Assembly (NCBI RefSeq): GCF_019969845.1
Contig: NZ_JAHXYR010000002.1
Span: forward strand, 656,968-720,967
Reading direction: 5' to 3'
From: Sphingobacterium sp. GVS05A
GTDB taxonomy: Bacteria; Bacteroidota; Bacteroidia; Sphingobacteriales; Sphingobacteriaceae
DNA: 64,000 bases
In this document: positions 1-9,147 of the stretch, in pieces
Position numbering within the stretch: position 1 is the stretch's first letter
How the letters are laid out: every line of letters begins with the position of its first letter
Program-made: the position numbers and the translations under genes
Notes under the pieces: generated by a model
Database searches by the model: none
What the model was told of the DNA's origin: nothing
What the model saw: the letters and a program-made list of their open reading frames with translations, nothing else

Positions 1-97
1 CGGTATGGTAGATGAATAAACGAACGATGTAAAATAATCCAGCCATCCAACAAACCACAAAGATAATATGAACTGCTTTTGCGTATAAATAGACCAT
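1..97 (-). CDS. hemJ: Protoporphyrinogen IX oxidase HemJ, N-terminal part (runs off left edge)
   Basis: Reading the minus strand from an ATG at 97 gives 32 codons, open to the window edge, beginning MVYLYAKAVHIIFVVCWMAG. This matches the N-terminus of the HemJ (YPO/CopD-like) family, which oxidises protoporphyrinogen IX to protoporphyrin IX in the inner membrane during heme synthesis. The conserved histidine of the first membrane helix is His10, in the AVHIIF stretch. A TAnnTTTG box ends 5 nt before the ATG and fixes the start. The gene points away from the window, and hemE, another heme gene on the same strand, lies 10 kb to the right. The family call rests on the N-terminus only. Confidence 0.82.
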   Translation of the reverse strand, partial: MVYLYAKAVHIIFVVCWMAGLFYIVRLFIYHT

Positions 98-102
98 AGG
101 TA

Positions 103-110
103 CAAAAATA
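103..110 (-). promoter_or_regulatory. -7 box (TATTTTTG) of hemJ
   Basis: The minus strand reads TATTTTTG, matching the Bacteroidota -7 consensus TAnnTTTG. A TTG lies about 18 nt further upstream, a plausible -33 element. Only 5 nt separate the box from the hemJ ATG, so the transcript should start at or next to the start codon. Confidence 0.65.
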
Positions 111-235
111 AGAAAAGTTAGGGGCAATCAATAAAGCTAGGCTTTAATTAGAAAAATCTTACATGCTGTATACAAAAGACAGAAATCCATCCCGATTACT
201 TAATTTTAGTTTTCAATAATGCATGTTAAATAAAC

Positions 236-284
236 AACGCTTCCAATCCGATATAGATAGTACACTTATCGGATTGGAAGCGTT
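236..284 (-). terminator. Hairpin terminator after the glycosidase gene
   Basis: A perfect 17-bp inverted repeat (236-252 with 268-284, 15-nt loop) lies 16 bp past the stop codon of the glycosidase. The tract after it on the minus strand is T-rich (GTTTATTT) rather than a pure T run. It would end the sigma-to-glycosidase operon ahead of hemJ. Confidence 0.7.
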
Positions 285-299
285 GGTATTTCAACTGAT

Positions 300-2210
300 C
301 TATTTCTTTTGTGGAGAAGTTTTCAGTTCCTTATATAACAGAAATAAATGGGCTGCAGACCAGCTAAAATGTGGTGCTTTGAGCCTTTTGCCTGTGTGCG
401 CTTCATAGTTTTCATGAATTGGTCCATTACCAGATAACCCTTCCAATCGCTCAAAGACTTGTTTGGTATACATATCCGCTTCCTGTTGATAACCGTATTT
501 CCTTAAACCAGCAATTGCAAAATAGACTTGATCGAGCCAAATAGGCCCGCGCCAGTATCCTCTATCCATGAATTTGGTATTGTCTAAAGCCGCTGTAGGA
601 AAAGGTACAAAGGAGGCAAATTTAGCCGTATCCTGCATCACACGAACCACAGCTTCAGCTTGTGGCACAGTAGCTAAACCTGTCCACAATGGCGACCAGC
701 CTTCAGGCCCAAAACATGGAATAAGTGCTCCATTCAGTTTGCGATCAAAATAATAACCGCGCTCCTGATCGAAGAAGTAATCCATGGCAAGGTATGATTC
801 TTTTTTTTCCCTAAATGGTACTCCGAGCATTTCCGCAAAATGCATCAGATATTTTCGTTCCAGCTTAAGATAAGCACTGAGCTCCACAGATTCCTGATCC
901 ATGCTCCAGGCACCTTTTTCATTCAATAACATCTGGGTACTATCGTACCGAATAGCGTTGTCCATACCGCTTTCCCACTTCGCGGCTTCCAATGTTCCAT
1001 CCGTAGCACCATACTCACAGATACCATTTTTATTGTGATCCCGGTAGCGAAACCACCATTCATGGTACAAGACTAGTTTATCGTACATTTCCCGTACAAA
1101 CGATAGGTCATGATCGGCTTCATAGATAGCATTTACCGCCCAGGCAGCTAATGGCGGTTTGGAATCACGGTAATTATTCTCGCGATGGTCCGTATAGATA
1201 CAATCGGCAATCATCCCGACGCTATCTTGAAAGTCAAACATAGCGCGAATCTGATCTTTCGCCAAAGCGGGATCTATCTGCGCCAATGCAACGGCATGCT
1301 TCCATGAATCCCAGGCCCAAAATCCAACAAAATAGTCAGCTACATGTGAAGGGACAACACCATCATGTTTTAATTCCTTTTTTGCACTCCGCCAATTGCT
1401 CATCAGGGTCATCATACTTTTCACCATAATGCGATGTTCCTCCATGGAGAGTTCCGGACGAGTATTTGAGCTGATATAATTCGCCCAGCGTGCTGTATGT
1501 TGCACGCTCAAAGCCTTGCTTTGCTCAACAGCGGTTTTTGCCGCTATAAGTGCTTTTTCTAAGGTGATCGGGTTGGCATAATGGGTCAGGACAATCTCTG
1601 TATCAGCCTTTTCTAAATGGGCTTGATATTTCCCCTGATCAAAAGTTACTTTCACACCAGCTTCAAAAGATAGTAAAATAAGTTCTCCATTTGGAAGTTT
1701 AGACCACAGGGTATTACCTGCTAGTGTCCATTGTCCTTGATTGAGATTGCCATAGGTCCATAGTTCTTTTGATGATTTGTTTTTAATATGTAATATGGCT
1801 GTTGTTGATGAGACCAGTTTAAGAGTTTGCTCAACTTCCATATCCTCTCCTCGCAAACGCATCCACAAGCGATCCGGATAATAACAACTGCTATCACGGC
1901 TCAGTAGATTTTTTTCTCGAGCCGGAGCTGTTCCAATCTGCAGCAATGCACTACTTAACCAATCGCGCGCATCCAGATCATAGGGGCCACAAAAACCTGT
2001 TACTGTCTTATTTTCATGAATGCCAAATCCGACCCAGGCGCCGCGGTCGGTATAAAAGGGATTTGTTCGGCGAGTGGAACCTTCTGGTTGTTGCTCGACC
2101 CTTAACAATCCACCATAGCCATCCATTTTAGGAGACTTGACCGTATTGCATCCTATCAAAATCAAACAAAAACTAATTGTAACCCATAAGGTTTCGATCT
2201 TATTTTTCAT
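300..2210 (-). CDS. GH63 (MGH1-like) glycoside hydrolase lipoprotein
   Basis: This 636-residue protein has a lipoprotein signal peptide ending in the lipobox LIGC (Cys21), so it should be anchored in the envelope. The blocks GFWAWDSWKHA (mid-protein), GYWRGPIW and GPIHENYEAHTG (near the C-terminus) are typical of the (alpha/alpha)6 catalytic domain of GH63, the family of mannosyl-oligosaccharide glucosidase and bacterial YgjK. The Asp of WDS and the Glu of HENY are the likely catalytic acids. The ATG at 2210 overlaps the upstream stop as ATGA, so it is preferred over a TTG at 2219. As the last gene of a SusC/SusD operon, it probably trims an alpha-linked oligosaccharide. The substrate cannot be read from sequence; trehalase-like activity is an alternative. 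Confidence 0.85.
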   Translation of the reverse strand: MKNKIETLWVTISFCLILIGCNTVKSPKMDGYGGLLRVEQQPEGSTRRTNPFYTDRGAWVGFGIHENKTVTGFCGPYDLDARDWLSSALLQIGTAPAREKNLLSRDSSCYYPDRLWMRLRGEDMEVEQTLKLVSSTTAILHIKNKSSKELWTYGNLNQGQWTLAGNTLWSKLPNGELILLSFEAGVKVTFDQGKYQAHLEKADTEIVLTHYANPITLEKALIAAKTAVEQSKALSVQHTARWANYISSNTRPELSMEEHRIMVKSMMTLMSNWRSAKKELKHDGVVPSHVADYFVGFWAWDSWKHAVALAQIDPALAKDQIRAMFDFQDSVGMIADCIYTDHRENNYRDSKPPLAAWAVNAIYEADHDLSFVREMYDKLVLYHEWWFRYRDHNKNGICEYGATDGTLEAAKWESGMDNAIRYDSTQMLLNEKGAWSMDQESVELSAYLKLERKYLMHFAEMLGVPFREKKESYLAMDYFFDQERGYYFDRKLNGALIPCFGPEGWSPLWTGLATVPQAEAVVRVMQDTAKFASFVPFPTAALDNTKFMDRGYWRGPIWLDQVYFAIAGLRKYGYQQEADMYTKQVFERLEGLSGNGPIHENYEAHTGKRLKAPHFSWSAAHLFLLYKELKTSPQKK

Positions 2211-2809
2211 AAATAACAAAAAAAAGTAACTAAAAAGGGTACACTGAGGTCAATCAATATACCATGGATGATCGCAACGAGAACATATTGTTTGCCGGAG
2301 TATTGTGTGATAATGGGTAATGCAGTATCCATACTTGTGGCGCCCGCAACAGAAATCGGCGCCAATGGGCCAAACCATTTTCGAGTTAATGGAGCCATCA
2401 ATAGCGCCAATAATTCACGCATCAAATTCGACATCAACGCTATAGTTCCCAATGTGACACCCTTATATTGTGTAATAAAAATACTTGATAAAGAGTAGTA
2501 ACCAAATCCAGATCCTACAGCCATGCTTTCAGCGGCATTCCAGTCGCGGATAAAGAAACTGACGATAAAGGTACCTAACAATGTTCCAACAATAGTCGCC
2601 AAGGGGACGAGCACGATGCTTAAATTAACTTTTCGTAGAGATATCAAGAGTTCCCTATCATAACCAATGGTAACCCCAACCAACAACATCAATGCATAGA
2701 GGACATAAGTATTCCATTCTTCTTTCAACAATTCGGCTGGAATAATTCCCTTGAAACCGACAAAAACACCCACGATAAAAAATGCGAGAATGATCAAACT
2801 ACCTTTCAT
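2207..2809 (-). CDS. lysO: LysO-family exporter, C-terminal part (200 aa)
   Basis: A membrane protein of about six helices that matches the large C-terminal portion of LysO (DUF340/YbjE), the lysine exporter of Enterobacteria. Family features include GVTIGYDRELL, the SGFGYYSLSS stretch and GATSMDTALPIITQY. In E. coli LysO is one chain of about 300 residues. Here it is divided between this gene and the 91-residue gene upstream, an arrangement common in Bacteroidota. The ATG at 2809 (MKGSL) is chosen over a GTG at 2854, because it overlaps the upstream stop by only about 11 nt. Its stop overlaps the glycosidase start as ATGA, so all three are translationally coupled. Lysine export is inferred from the family; the substrate inside this locus is unknown. 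Confidence 0.85.
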   Translation of the reverse strand: MKGSLIILAFFIVGVFVGFKGIIPAELLKEEWNTYVLYALMLLVGVTIGYDRELLISLRKVNLSIVLVPLATIVGTLLGTFIVSFFIRDWNAAESMAVGSGFGYYSLSSIFITQYKGVTLGTIALMSNLMRELLALLMAPLTRKWFGPLAPISVAGATSMDTALPIITQYSGKQYVLVAIIHGILIDLSVPFLVTFFCYL

Positions 2810-3074
2810 GTTTGCTAAAGAATAAACGATAAACGAACCATGAGCAAAGAACACTTCCAGCGACTCCTGCCAATGTGATCAGTATAGCTTGCAATCCCAA
2901 TGTATCAAGATTGTCTACTATTTTTGGATTTTGCCCGACCTCTCGTCCCAAAAGAAACAGTAAGGCAAATATGACCAATCGGACAAGAATACCTGTATGT
3001 TTAAGAATAGGAAAGGACCGAAGTCCTATCCCTATTCCTACACCTAAAAGCATGACAAAAAAAACGGTAAACAT
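2799..3074 (-). CDS. LysO-family exporter, N-terminal part (91 aa)
   Basis: A 91-residue membrane protein with about three helices (MFTVFFVMLLGVGIGIGLR, then LVIFALLFLLGREVGQNP, then ILITLAGVAGSVL). It corresponds to the first third of one-chain LysO, including the GREVGQNP block between helices two and three. It begins 5 nt after the susD stop and overlaps the C-terminal lysO gene by about 11 nt. The two would therefore be made together and presumably form one transporter. The overlap and intact reading frames argue for a normal two-gene form rather than a recent frameshift. Confidence 0.8.
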   Translation of the reverse strand: MFTVFFVMLLGVGIGIGLRSFPILKHTGILVRLVIFALLFLLGREVGQNPKIVDNLDTLGLQAILITLAGVAGSVLCSWFVYRLFFSKHER

Positions 3075-3079
3075 GCTCC

Positions 3080-4603
3080 TTAATTAATTTTATCATTTGA
3101 CTTGATCTCCAATAATGGAACAGGGTAAAAGTTGTGCTTAGCCGGATCAAAACTATTCCGACCAATAGCTTGCAATGCTTCTTTCGCTTTCCCCCATCTT
3201 CTCATATCGTAGAATCGGGTATTTTCCAAGGCAAACTCCACGATACGCTCATGTTCGATACGTTTTTTGACTTCGGTAACAGACAAATTTAAAGGAAGTG
3301 CTGGCATATCTGCCCGCTGGCGTACCTGATTGATCAAAGAGATGGCATCGGCAGGACGATTACGTTCATTTAAGGTTTCAGCCAATAACAGCAACACATC
3401 AGCATAACGCATCAATGGAAGATTGACTGCTGTGCGGGACTTATCCAAATCGGCTGCTGTTCGTGGTAAATACTTTCTGAAACTTGCCCGGTCAGATCCA
3501 GCTCCAAATATTTCATCGTAGGTAAAGCCATAAACTCCCCCATTCTTCAAATCATTAAAATAAGGATCATTGCAGAACAAGGTCTGGTACATACGTGAGT
3601 CATAACGTCCTGTTGTAGCGATCTTACCCTCCTTTTTAAATTCGCTTAAGAGCATCTTGCTTGGTAAGATTTCATCCCAACCACCCAACTCTCCTACAGC
3701 GATCCACTTATGCAGTGCTGTGCGGTAACTCGCACCATTAGCGGTATTATCAGTAAATTGAAGTTCAAAAATAGATTCTGCGCTATTTTTATTGGTGCCG
3801 TCAAACATAGACAGGAAATCTTTTTCCAGGTTATATCCTGATATTGCTTTAAAGGCCTGTTCAGCTTTCCCGAGCAATTCTTCTTTCTTGGCCGTATTTT
3901 CATATGCTAATGTTAAATAGCTGTAGCCAAGGTAAGCATTCGCCGCCCCTCTGGTAGCTCGACCAATATTGGCTGCCTCCTGTTTCACAGGCAAATTGCC
4001 AACCGCAGCCTCCAGATCCCCGATAATAAAAGCCCACGCTTCCTCACGTGTAGATAAGGCCTTGTTAATCTTTCCTTCACTGGTGATATATTGATCGCGG
4101 ACAACGATCTTTTCCCAGTTAAGCAATAGTTTCAAATGGTAATAGGCGCGCAAGAACTTTGCTTCGGCAATAATCTGATTTTTCTTATTTGCATCCATTT
4201 CAATCGGTGCGGTCTTCTCTATCACTTGATTTGCATAAGAAATACCGCGATATGCTTTACTCCAATAGGCCGTAAATTGACTATTACCATTGGTATAGGT
4301 AAAATTATAGAGTTCTACCCAAGTCTGATAGTTCAATGCATCGCTACCGATTTCACAAGCATCTTCACGATAAGCCTCGACCGGAAATTTTACCTCCGCA
4401 AATTCCCATACATCCGTTGCTGCTTCCAACTGCGAATAGGCAGCAGAAAGTCCAGACTCAGCATCCTCGGCATTACGCCAGAAGTTATCTGAAGTAAGTT
4501 TGTCCGGTGATGTTAAATCTAATTTATCGCTGCAGGACAATGTCGTGCTTAGCGCACAAGCGATACAAAGAATCCATTTATAATTTGTTCTATTCTTTTT
4601 CAT
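3080..4603 (-). CDS. RagB/SusD family glycan-binding outer-membrane lipoprotein
   Basis: This 507-residue lipoprotein has the lipobox STTLSC, with mature sequence starting CSDKLDL. It has SusD hallmarks: an N-terminal TSDNFW..AEDAESGLSAAY segment, TPR-like helices with AEAKFLRAYYHLKLL, and a C-terminal block with LMRYADVLLLLAE, LINQVRQRA and RRWGK. SusD proteins cap the TonB-dependent SusC channel at the cell surface and hand it oligosaccharides or other bulky ligands. The gene follows susC by 41 nt, the usual order. The specific ligand is unknown; the GH63 enzyme downstream points to an alpha-glucoside or mannoside. Confidence 0.95.
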   Translation of the reverse strand: MKKNRTNYKWILCIACALSTTLSCSDKLDLTSPDKLTSDNFWRNAEDAESGLSAAYSQLEAATDVWEFAEVKFPVEAYREDACEIGSDALNYQTWVELYNFTYTNGNSQFTAYWSKAYRGISYANQVIEKTAPIEMDANKKNQIIAEAKFLRAYYHLKLLLNWEKIVVRDQYITSEGKINKALSTREEAWAFIIGDLEAAVGNLPVKQEAANIGRATRGAANAYLGYSYLTLAYENTAKKEELLGKAEQAFKAISGYNLEKDFLSMFDGTNKNSAESIFELQFTDNTANGASYRTALHKWIAVGELGGWDEILPSKMLLSEFKKEGKIATTGRYDSRMYQTLFCNDPYFNDLKNGGVYGFTYDEIFGAGSDRASFRKYLPRTAADLDKSRTAVNLPLMRYADVLLLLAETLNERNRPADAISLINQVRQRADMPALPLNLSVTEVKKRIEHERIVEFALENTRFYDMRRWGKAKEALQAIGRNSFDPAKHNFYPVPLLEIKSNDKIN

Positions 4604-4644
4604 CTTCTAGTTTCTTTAATTATGATACAATAAATACCCAAGTC

Positions 4645-7600
4645 TTAAAATGTAAATTGAACTCCAAAGGAATAGGACTTGGTAAATGGAAAAATATAAC
4701 GGTCTACCCCTGTATTCAACACGCTGGATTTATTGTTAACTCCAGATGGTGCAAACTCAGGATCAATTCCCTTGTATTTTGTCCAGGTATATATATTCTG
4801 TCCACTGATATAAAACCGTAGATTTTCTGAACGGATCGCATGCAATAGATTTTTAGGCAAAGTATACCCGATCTGTAGCTGACGTAGTCTAATAAAGTTA
4901 CCCGATTCCAAAAAGCGTGTGGACTCACGGCTGTTTCCATTTGGATCTTGTAATACAGCTCGCGGAACATCGGTATCCCGGTTGTTTTCGGTCCATGCAT
5001 TTAACGTACTGCTCAAAAAGTTGGATCCAGAACTCATGGCTTCAAAAAAGTAGCGATTCCCATTATAGAGTTTATGGCCCCAGCCACTTCCAATCAATGC
5101 CGAAAAATCAAAGCCTTTGTAAGAAGCACCAAGATTCAAACCTACTTCCAATTTAGGAATTCCTGTACCACTGTATTTCTTGTCTTCATCATCAATCACA
5201 CCATTACCATCGACATCGACAAAACGGATATCGCCCGGCTTGGCATTATCTTGTAGTAATTCACCCTCCTTATTGACATGTTTGTTCACCTCCTCCATGC
5301 TCTGAAAGATACCATCGGTTTGGTAAAGGAAGAATCCTCCAATCGGATATCCTACACGAGTCTGATTCGGAAAATGTTCGGTATCGAATTTTAGGCCATT
5401 TCCCAAAAGAATCTGGTCTTCATTAGCGAGGCTGACGACCTTATTTTTGAGAGTTGAAAGATTTAAGCCGATATCGTATTGAAACTCATTTTTCCGATTT
5501 GCATACTTGAGTTCAAGCTCAAAACCCGAGTTTCGGATCTTTCCGACATTTAATGTCGGATCTTCCAAACCCGCAGATGGAGCAACTTTCTTAGTGATCA
5601 AAAGATCATTGGTGGTCTTGATAAAGTAATTTACCGAACCTCTTAATACATTATTGAATAGACCAAAGTCTGCACCTATGTTTTTAGATTCCGTCGTCTC
5701 CCAGCTCAGCAGTCTATTCTCTAGTCCCATTGCAATACTACCGGGCCACGGATTGCCACTTCCGCGTACATATCCCATGTATAAATTATTGTAGGTGCTG
5801 ATCAATGCTTGGTGGTCGTAGTACCCCAAAGCGACCTCATTTCCGAGCTTCCCCCAGCTTCCTCTTAATTTCAGATTCGACACAAAAGATTCTTTCGAGA
5901 AGAATGATTCCTCATCGATCTTCCAACCCAATGCTATTGAAGGAAAACTTCCATATCGACTATCCTTTCCAAATTTAGATGAACCATCACGACGTAAGGT
6001 CAACTGTACGAGGTAACGATCGGCATAAGAGTAATTGACACGACCAAAGATAGACATGCGGTTATAGTCATACTTAGAACCATCCGCGGAGAATGTTCCA
6101 CCTTGTCCCGAACTGATCGTCATGAAATTGGGATCCAAAAATCCCTCGGCACTTTCCTTGCTCATCAGTTTACCATTCTCAACCGAGTATACGATCTTCT
6201 TTCCTTCAACACCTACATTATTCCAATTGGATTCCTGCATATTCAACGAACTACCCAAAAGCGCATTTAAGCTATGTTTTCCAAATTCTGTTTTATAGTT
6301 CAGGAGATTATCAAAGACCTGTTCCTGCCAATAGCTGCGTCCCTCCCAATAAAAAGGAAATTCATACGGGTTCTTTTCATCCGAGGCGAATGGAGGATAA
6401 TGGTAATAATTTTGTGTATTGATTGCATTGAATGCATAACTTGTTTTAAAGGTTAAGCCTTTCATGATATCTACACTAACAAAAGCATTTCCGGCGAAAT
6501 CTTGCTTTTTTGTCCAGCTTGTTTTATAATGTTCGTCGGCAATCACATTGACATTATTGGGAATACCGCCCCAATTTGTCAAACCAAAACCACCTTTTTC
6601 CGTCGAGTCATACACCGGTACCAAAGGCGAAATCATATACGCCTCTTTTAGACTAAAATTGGGGCCATGGTATTTGGAATTTGTATAGGCCATATTCCCT
6701 TCCACGGTGAAGATATTCTTCTTGGTTCCCAATTTCATACGGACATTTTCCTTTTTGAAATCGTTCGCGATAACAACACCTTTGTCATTACTTAAGTTCG
6801 CAGACAGGGAATAGCGGGTATTGTCTTGTCCGCCCCTGATAGCAACGCTATTCGCTGTGGAAAGCCCTGTACGGAATACCTCCTCTTGCCAATCGGTATT
6901 ATTGGTACGAGGCTTGTTGATATAGTCGGGGAGTTTGACTGGCGTCGTAGCGTACTTATTGTATTCCTCATACATTTGACGATGCACTTTTACATAACCG
7001 TCAGCGTCGAGCACTTTTAATCGATTAGACGTTTCTGTTACATTCGTAAAGCTGTTGATGTCTACAAGAATTTTTCCAGCTTTACCGGCTTTAGTTGTGA
7101 CGATAACAACACCATTGGCAGCCACAGATCCATATATTGCGGCAGCGGCACCATCTTTGAGTACCTCCATGCTCTCTATATCATTGGGGTTGACATTACT
7201 GATTGTACCGGGGAAACCATCTATGATATACAGTGGTTCATTACTGCCGAAGGTATTGACCCCACGGATCTTGACCTGCACTCCTGCTCCTGCAATACCA
7301 CTATTTTTCTGCACATTGACACCAGCAGCCACCCCTTGTAATGCCTCAGCAGGGTTTGTTGTTGCACGTTTTGCCAGATCCTTTGTGCTAATACTTGCTA
7401 TTGCACCCGTGACATCAGACTTCTTTAAAGTGCCATATCCGATCACAACAACCTCATCAAGTTCTCTATTTCCGCTATTTAAGGTGATATCGACATCTTT
7501 TCCCGCCTGTACATTAATTTGTTGGTTTTGGTACCCCACATAGCTAACCTGAAGTAAGTCCTTCGCATTGACTTCTAGAGAAAAAGCGCCTGAAAGATCT

Positions 7601-8007
7601 GTAGCGACGGTTTTCCCACTGCCCGAAGCATGTATACTCACACCGCGTAATGGTTCACCTTTTTCATTTACAACAGTTCCTTTTACTTGCCCCATTTGCT
7701 GTTTGTTTGCAACCTTACGTTTTAATAAAATCCGTTTCCCCGTAATGTCGTATGTAATCGAGCTCTCTTGTAACGCATCTTTCAACAGAGCTTCCAAGCT
7801 GCTTGCCTGACTGTCATAGAAAAGTGGTGTCTTGACATCTACATCCGAATTACTGAACATAAATGAATAGCCATACTTTTTTTCAACAATCTCGATAAGT
7901 GACTTAAGATTTGAAGACTCCTTTTTGCCTGATATCTGCTGCGCGTTTACAGCAAAGAAGGTCTGGCTGAGGAGTAAAAGACTCATCAGAATAGGTTTCT
8001 TTTTCAT
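4645..8007 (-). CDS. SusC/RagA TonB-linked outer-membrane transporter with STN domain
   Basis: An outer-membrane TonB-dependent importer of 1120 residues. In order it has a signal peptide (about 1-22), an STN secretin/TonB short N-terminal domain (about 33-97, with EKKYGYSFMFSN), a carboxypeptidase-regulatory-like domain (about 108-185, GTVVNEKGEPLRGVSI), a plug (about 190-310, VVVIGYGTLKKSDVTGA and PLYIIDGFPG), and a 22-strand barrel ending in SFGVQFTF. The STN domain is the part of FecA-like receptors that contacts a FecR anti-sigma factor. This fits the fecR and ECF sigma genes immediately upstream: ligand capture should signal through FecR to the sigma factor, which then drives this operon. 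SusC-type proteins without that regulation usually lack STN. Confidence 0.96.
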   Translation of the reverse strand: MKKKPILMSLLLLSQTFFAVNAQQISGKKESSNLKSLIEIVEKKYGYSFMFSNSDVDVKTPLFYDSQASSLEALLKDALQESSITYDITGKRILLKRKVANKQQMGQVKGTVVNEKGEPLRGVSIHASGSGKTVATDLSGAFSLEVNAKDLLQVSYVGYQNQQINVQAGKDVDITLNSGNRELDEVVVIGYGTLKKSDVTGAIASISTKDLAKRATTNPAEALQGVAAGVNVQKNSGIAGAGVQVKIRGVNTFGSNEPLYIIDGFPGTISNVNPNDIESMEVLKDGAAAAIYGSVAANGVVIVTTKAGKAGKILVDINSFTNVTETSNRLKVLDADGYVKVHRQMYEEYNKYATTPVKLPDYINKPRTNNTDWQEEVFRTGLSTANSVAIRGGQDNTRYSLSANLSNDKGVVIANDFKKENVRMKLGTKKNIFTVEGNMAYTNSKYHGPNFSLKEAYMISPLVPVYDSTEKGGFGLTNWGGIPNNVNVIADEHYKTSWTKKQDFAGNAFVSVDIMKGLTFKTSYAFNAINTQNYYHYPPFASDEKNPYEFPFYWEGRSYWQEQVFDNLLNYKTEFGKHSLNALLGSSLNMQESNWNNVGVEGKKIVYSVENGKLMSKESAEGFLDPNFMTISSGQGGTFSADGSKYDYNRMSIFGRVNYSYADRYLVQLTLRRDGSSKFGKDSRYGSFPSIALGWKIDEESFFSKESFVSNLKLRGSWGKLGNEVALGYYDHQALISTYNNLYMGYVRGSGNPWPGSIAMGLENRLLSWETTESKNIGADFGLFNNVLRGSVNYFIKTTNDLLITKKVAPSAGLEDPTLNVGKIRNSGFELELKYANRKNEFQYDIGLNLSTLKNKVVSLANEDQILLGNGLKFDTEHFPNQTRVGYPIGGFFLYQTDGIFQSMEEVNKHVNKEGELLQDNAKPGDIRFVDVDGNGVIDDEDKKYSGTGIPKLEVGLNLGASYKGFDFSALIGSGWGHKLYNGNRYFFEAMSSGSNFLSSTLNAWTENNRDTDVPRAVLQDPNGNSRESTRFLESGNFIRLRQLQIGYTLPKNLLHAIRSENLRFYISGQNIYTWTKYKGIDPEFAPSGVNNKSSVLNTGVDRYIFPFTKSYSFGVQFTF

Positions 8008-8055
8008 AATTTTTGGTATATTTTGTTTTAAGTAGTTTACATCATCAATTTTTGG

Positions 8056-9072
8056 TTATCGTTTTTTTGAAACTATAGCAACAGATTTGCCTGCTATTGT
8101 ATATTCGATTGGTGTAATGACATTGATCAATTCCAAAATTTCTCGTAAACTTTCAGTTTTCACTTTGAATGTATAATGTCTATCGGGATCTGCTCCCCTC
8201 CAAGTAATATTGACACCATACCAACGCTCCAATTTCTTAAGAACACTTTCCAAAGATTCGTTCTCAAAAACAAGTTCCTCAGATTTCCAGGTGCTATATT
8301 GTACCGCGTCCAATTGTCGTATCTGCGTATACCGACCAGTCCGTTTATCCAATTGGATCCAATCATTAGGTTTCATTTCTCCGATCAATTGTCCTTTTTT
8401 ATCGTTTATCGCAACTTTTCCACGTAACAAGGACACCTCTATCTTGGCATCATCCGCATAGGCTGAAACATCGAAAGCAGTTCCTTTCACGACGACATCC
8501 AAATGGGAAGTCTGCACGGTGAAAGGCATATTTTCTTTTTTCACCACATCAAAAAATGCCTCGCCTTCAAGTGTAATCTTGCGATCATGTTGATTGAATG
8601 CATGCGAATAGCTCATCTTAGTTCCCGCATTTAACCAAGCTTTTGATCCATCAGGTAATATAACCTGTGACTTTTGCCCTAAAGCCGTATAAACAATTGT
8701 TTGCTCCTGCGAAGATGTGTTCATCAAAATATTACGCTGAATAAAATACGTCCCCAATGTCCCTGACAGAAAAATAAGAATCGCAGCCGCACTGACCAAC
8801 CACCAAAAACGGTTACGGTCAAAAACAATAGTTTTTACGACAGGTTGTATACGATCTTGGATTTTGTCCCATATCCGTGGACGATCTGCCCGATCGATGA
8901 TCAGTGGCGGTTCTTTGAGATGTATCCATTCGTTTTCCAGCTGCAAAAGATAATAACGATTTTGTTCACTTGAATCGAGCCAAGCTACAATCGCTTCATT
9001 TTCCTTTACATCACTCTCTTTTTTTAGATATCGAACTAATTGCTCCAGTGACGGCTTATAACTGCTATTCAT
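8056..9072 (-). CDS. FecR-family anti-sigma factor
   Basis: This 338-residue protein has a cytoplasmic N-terminal part (about 1-85), one membrane helix (WWLVSAAAILIFLSGTLGTY, about 90-110) and a periplasmic FecR domain. That domain is marked by LGQKSQVILPDGSKAWLNAG, EGEAFFDV and VKGTAFDVSAY, followed by a C-terminal DUF4974/STN-like module (FENESLESVLKKLERWYGV). It holds the neighbouring ECF sigma factor inactive until the SusC STN domain signals ligand binding. The ATG at 9072 (MNSSYKP) is preferred because FecR proteins start close to this point; an in-frame start at 9099 would add nine residues. It lies 75 nt after the sigma gene and 48 nt before susC. Confidence 0.93.
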   Translation of the reverse strand: MNSSYKPSLEQLVRYLKKESDVKENEAIVAWLDSSEQNRYYLLQLENEWIHLKEPPLIIDRADRPRIWDKIQDRIQPVVKTIVFDRNRFWWLVSAAAILIFLSGTLGTYFIQRNILMNTSSQEQTIVYTALGQKSQVILPDGSKAWLNAGTKMSYSHAFNQHDRKITLEGEAFFDVVKKENMPFTVQTSHLDVVVKGTAFDVSAYADDAKIEVSLLRGKVAINDKKGQLIGEMKPNDWIQLDKRTGRYTQIRQLDAVQYSTWKSEELVFENESLESVLKKLERWYGVNITWRGADPDRHYTFKVKTESLREILELINVITPIEYTIAGKSVAIVSKKR

Positions 9073-9147
9073 TATTTTGGGTTTACGACAAATAGACACC
9101 CAGAGCGGAGAAAACCCCTAAAAGGTTTTGTATTTTTTTTAAAATAT

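Noticed and set aside
2207..3074. lysO split as a recent frameshift or pseudogene
   Set aside because: Each half has its own start and stop with a short overlap, and the two-gene form is common in Bacteroidota.
7055..7543. 162-aa plus-strand frame within susC
   Set aside because: It is antisense to conserved susC plug sequence and shows low-complexity composition from the opposite frame.
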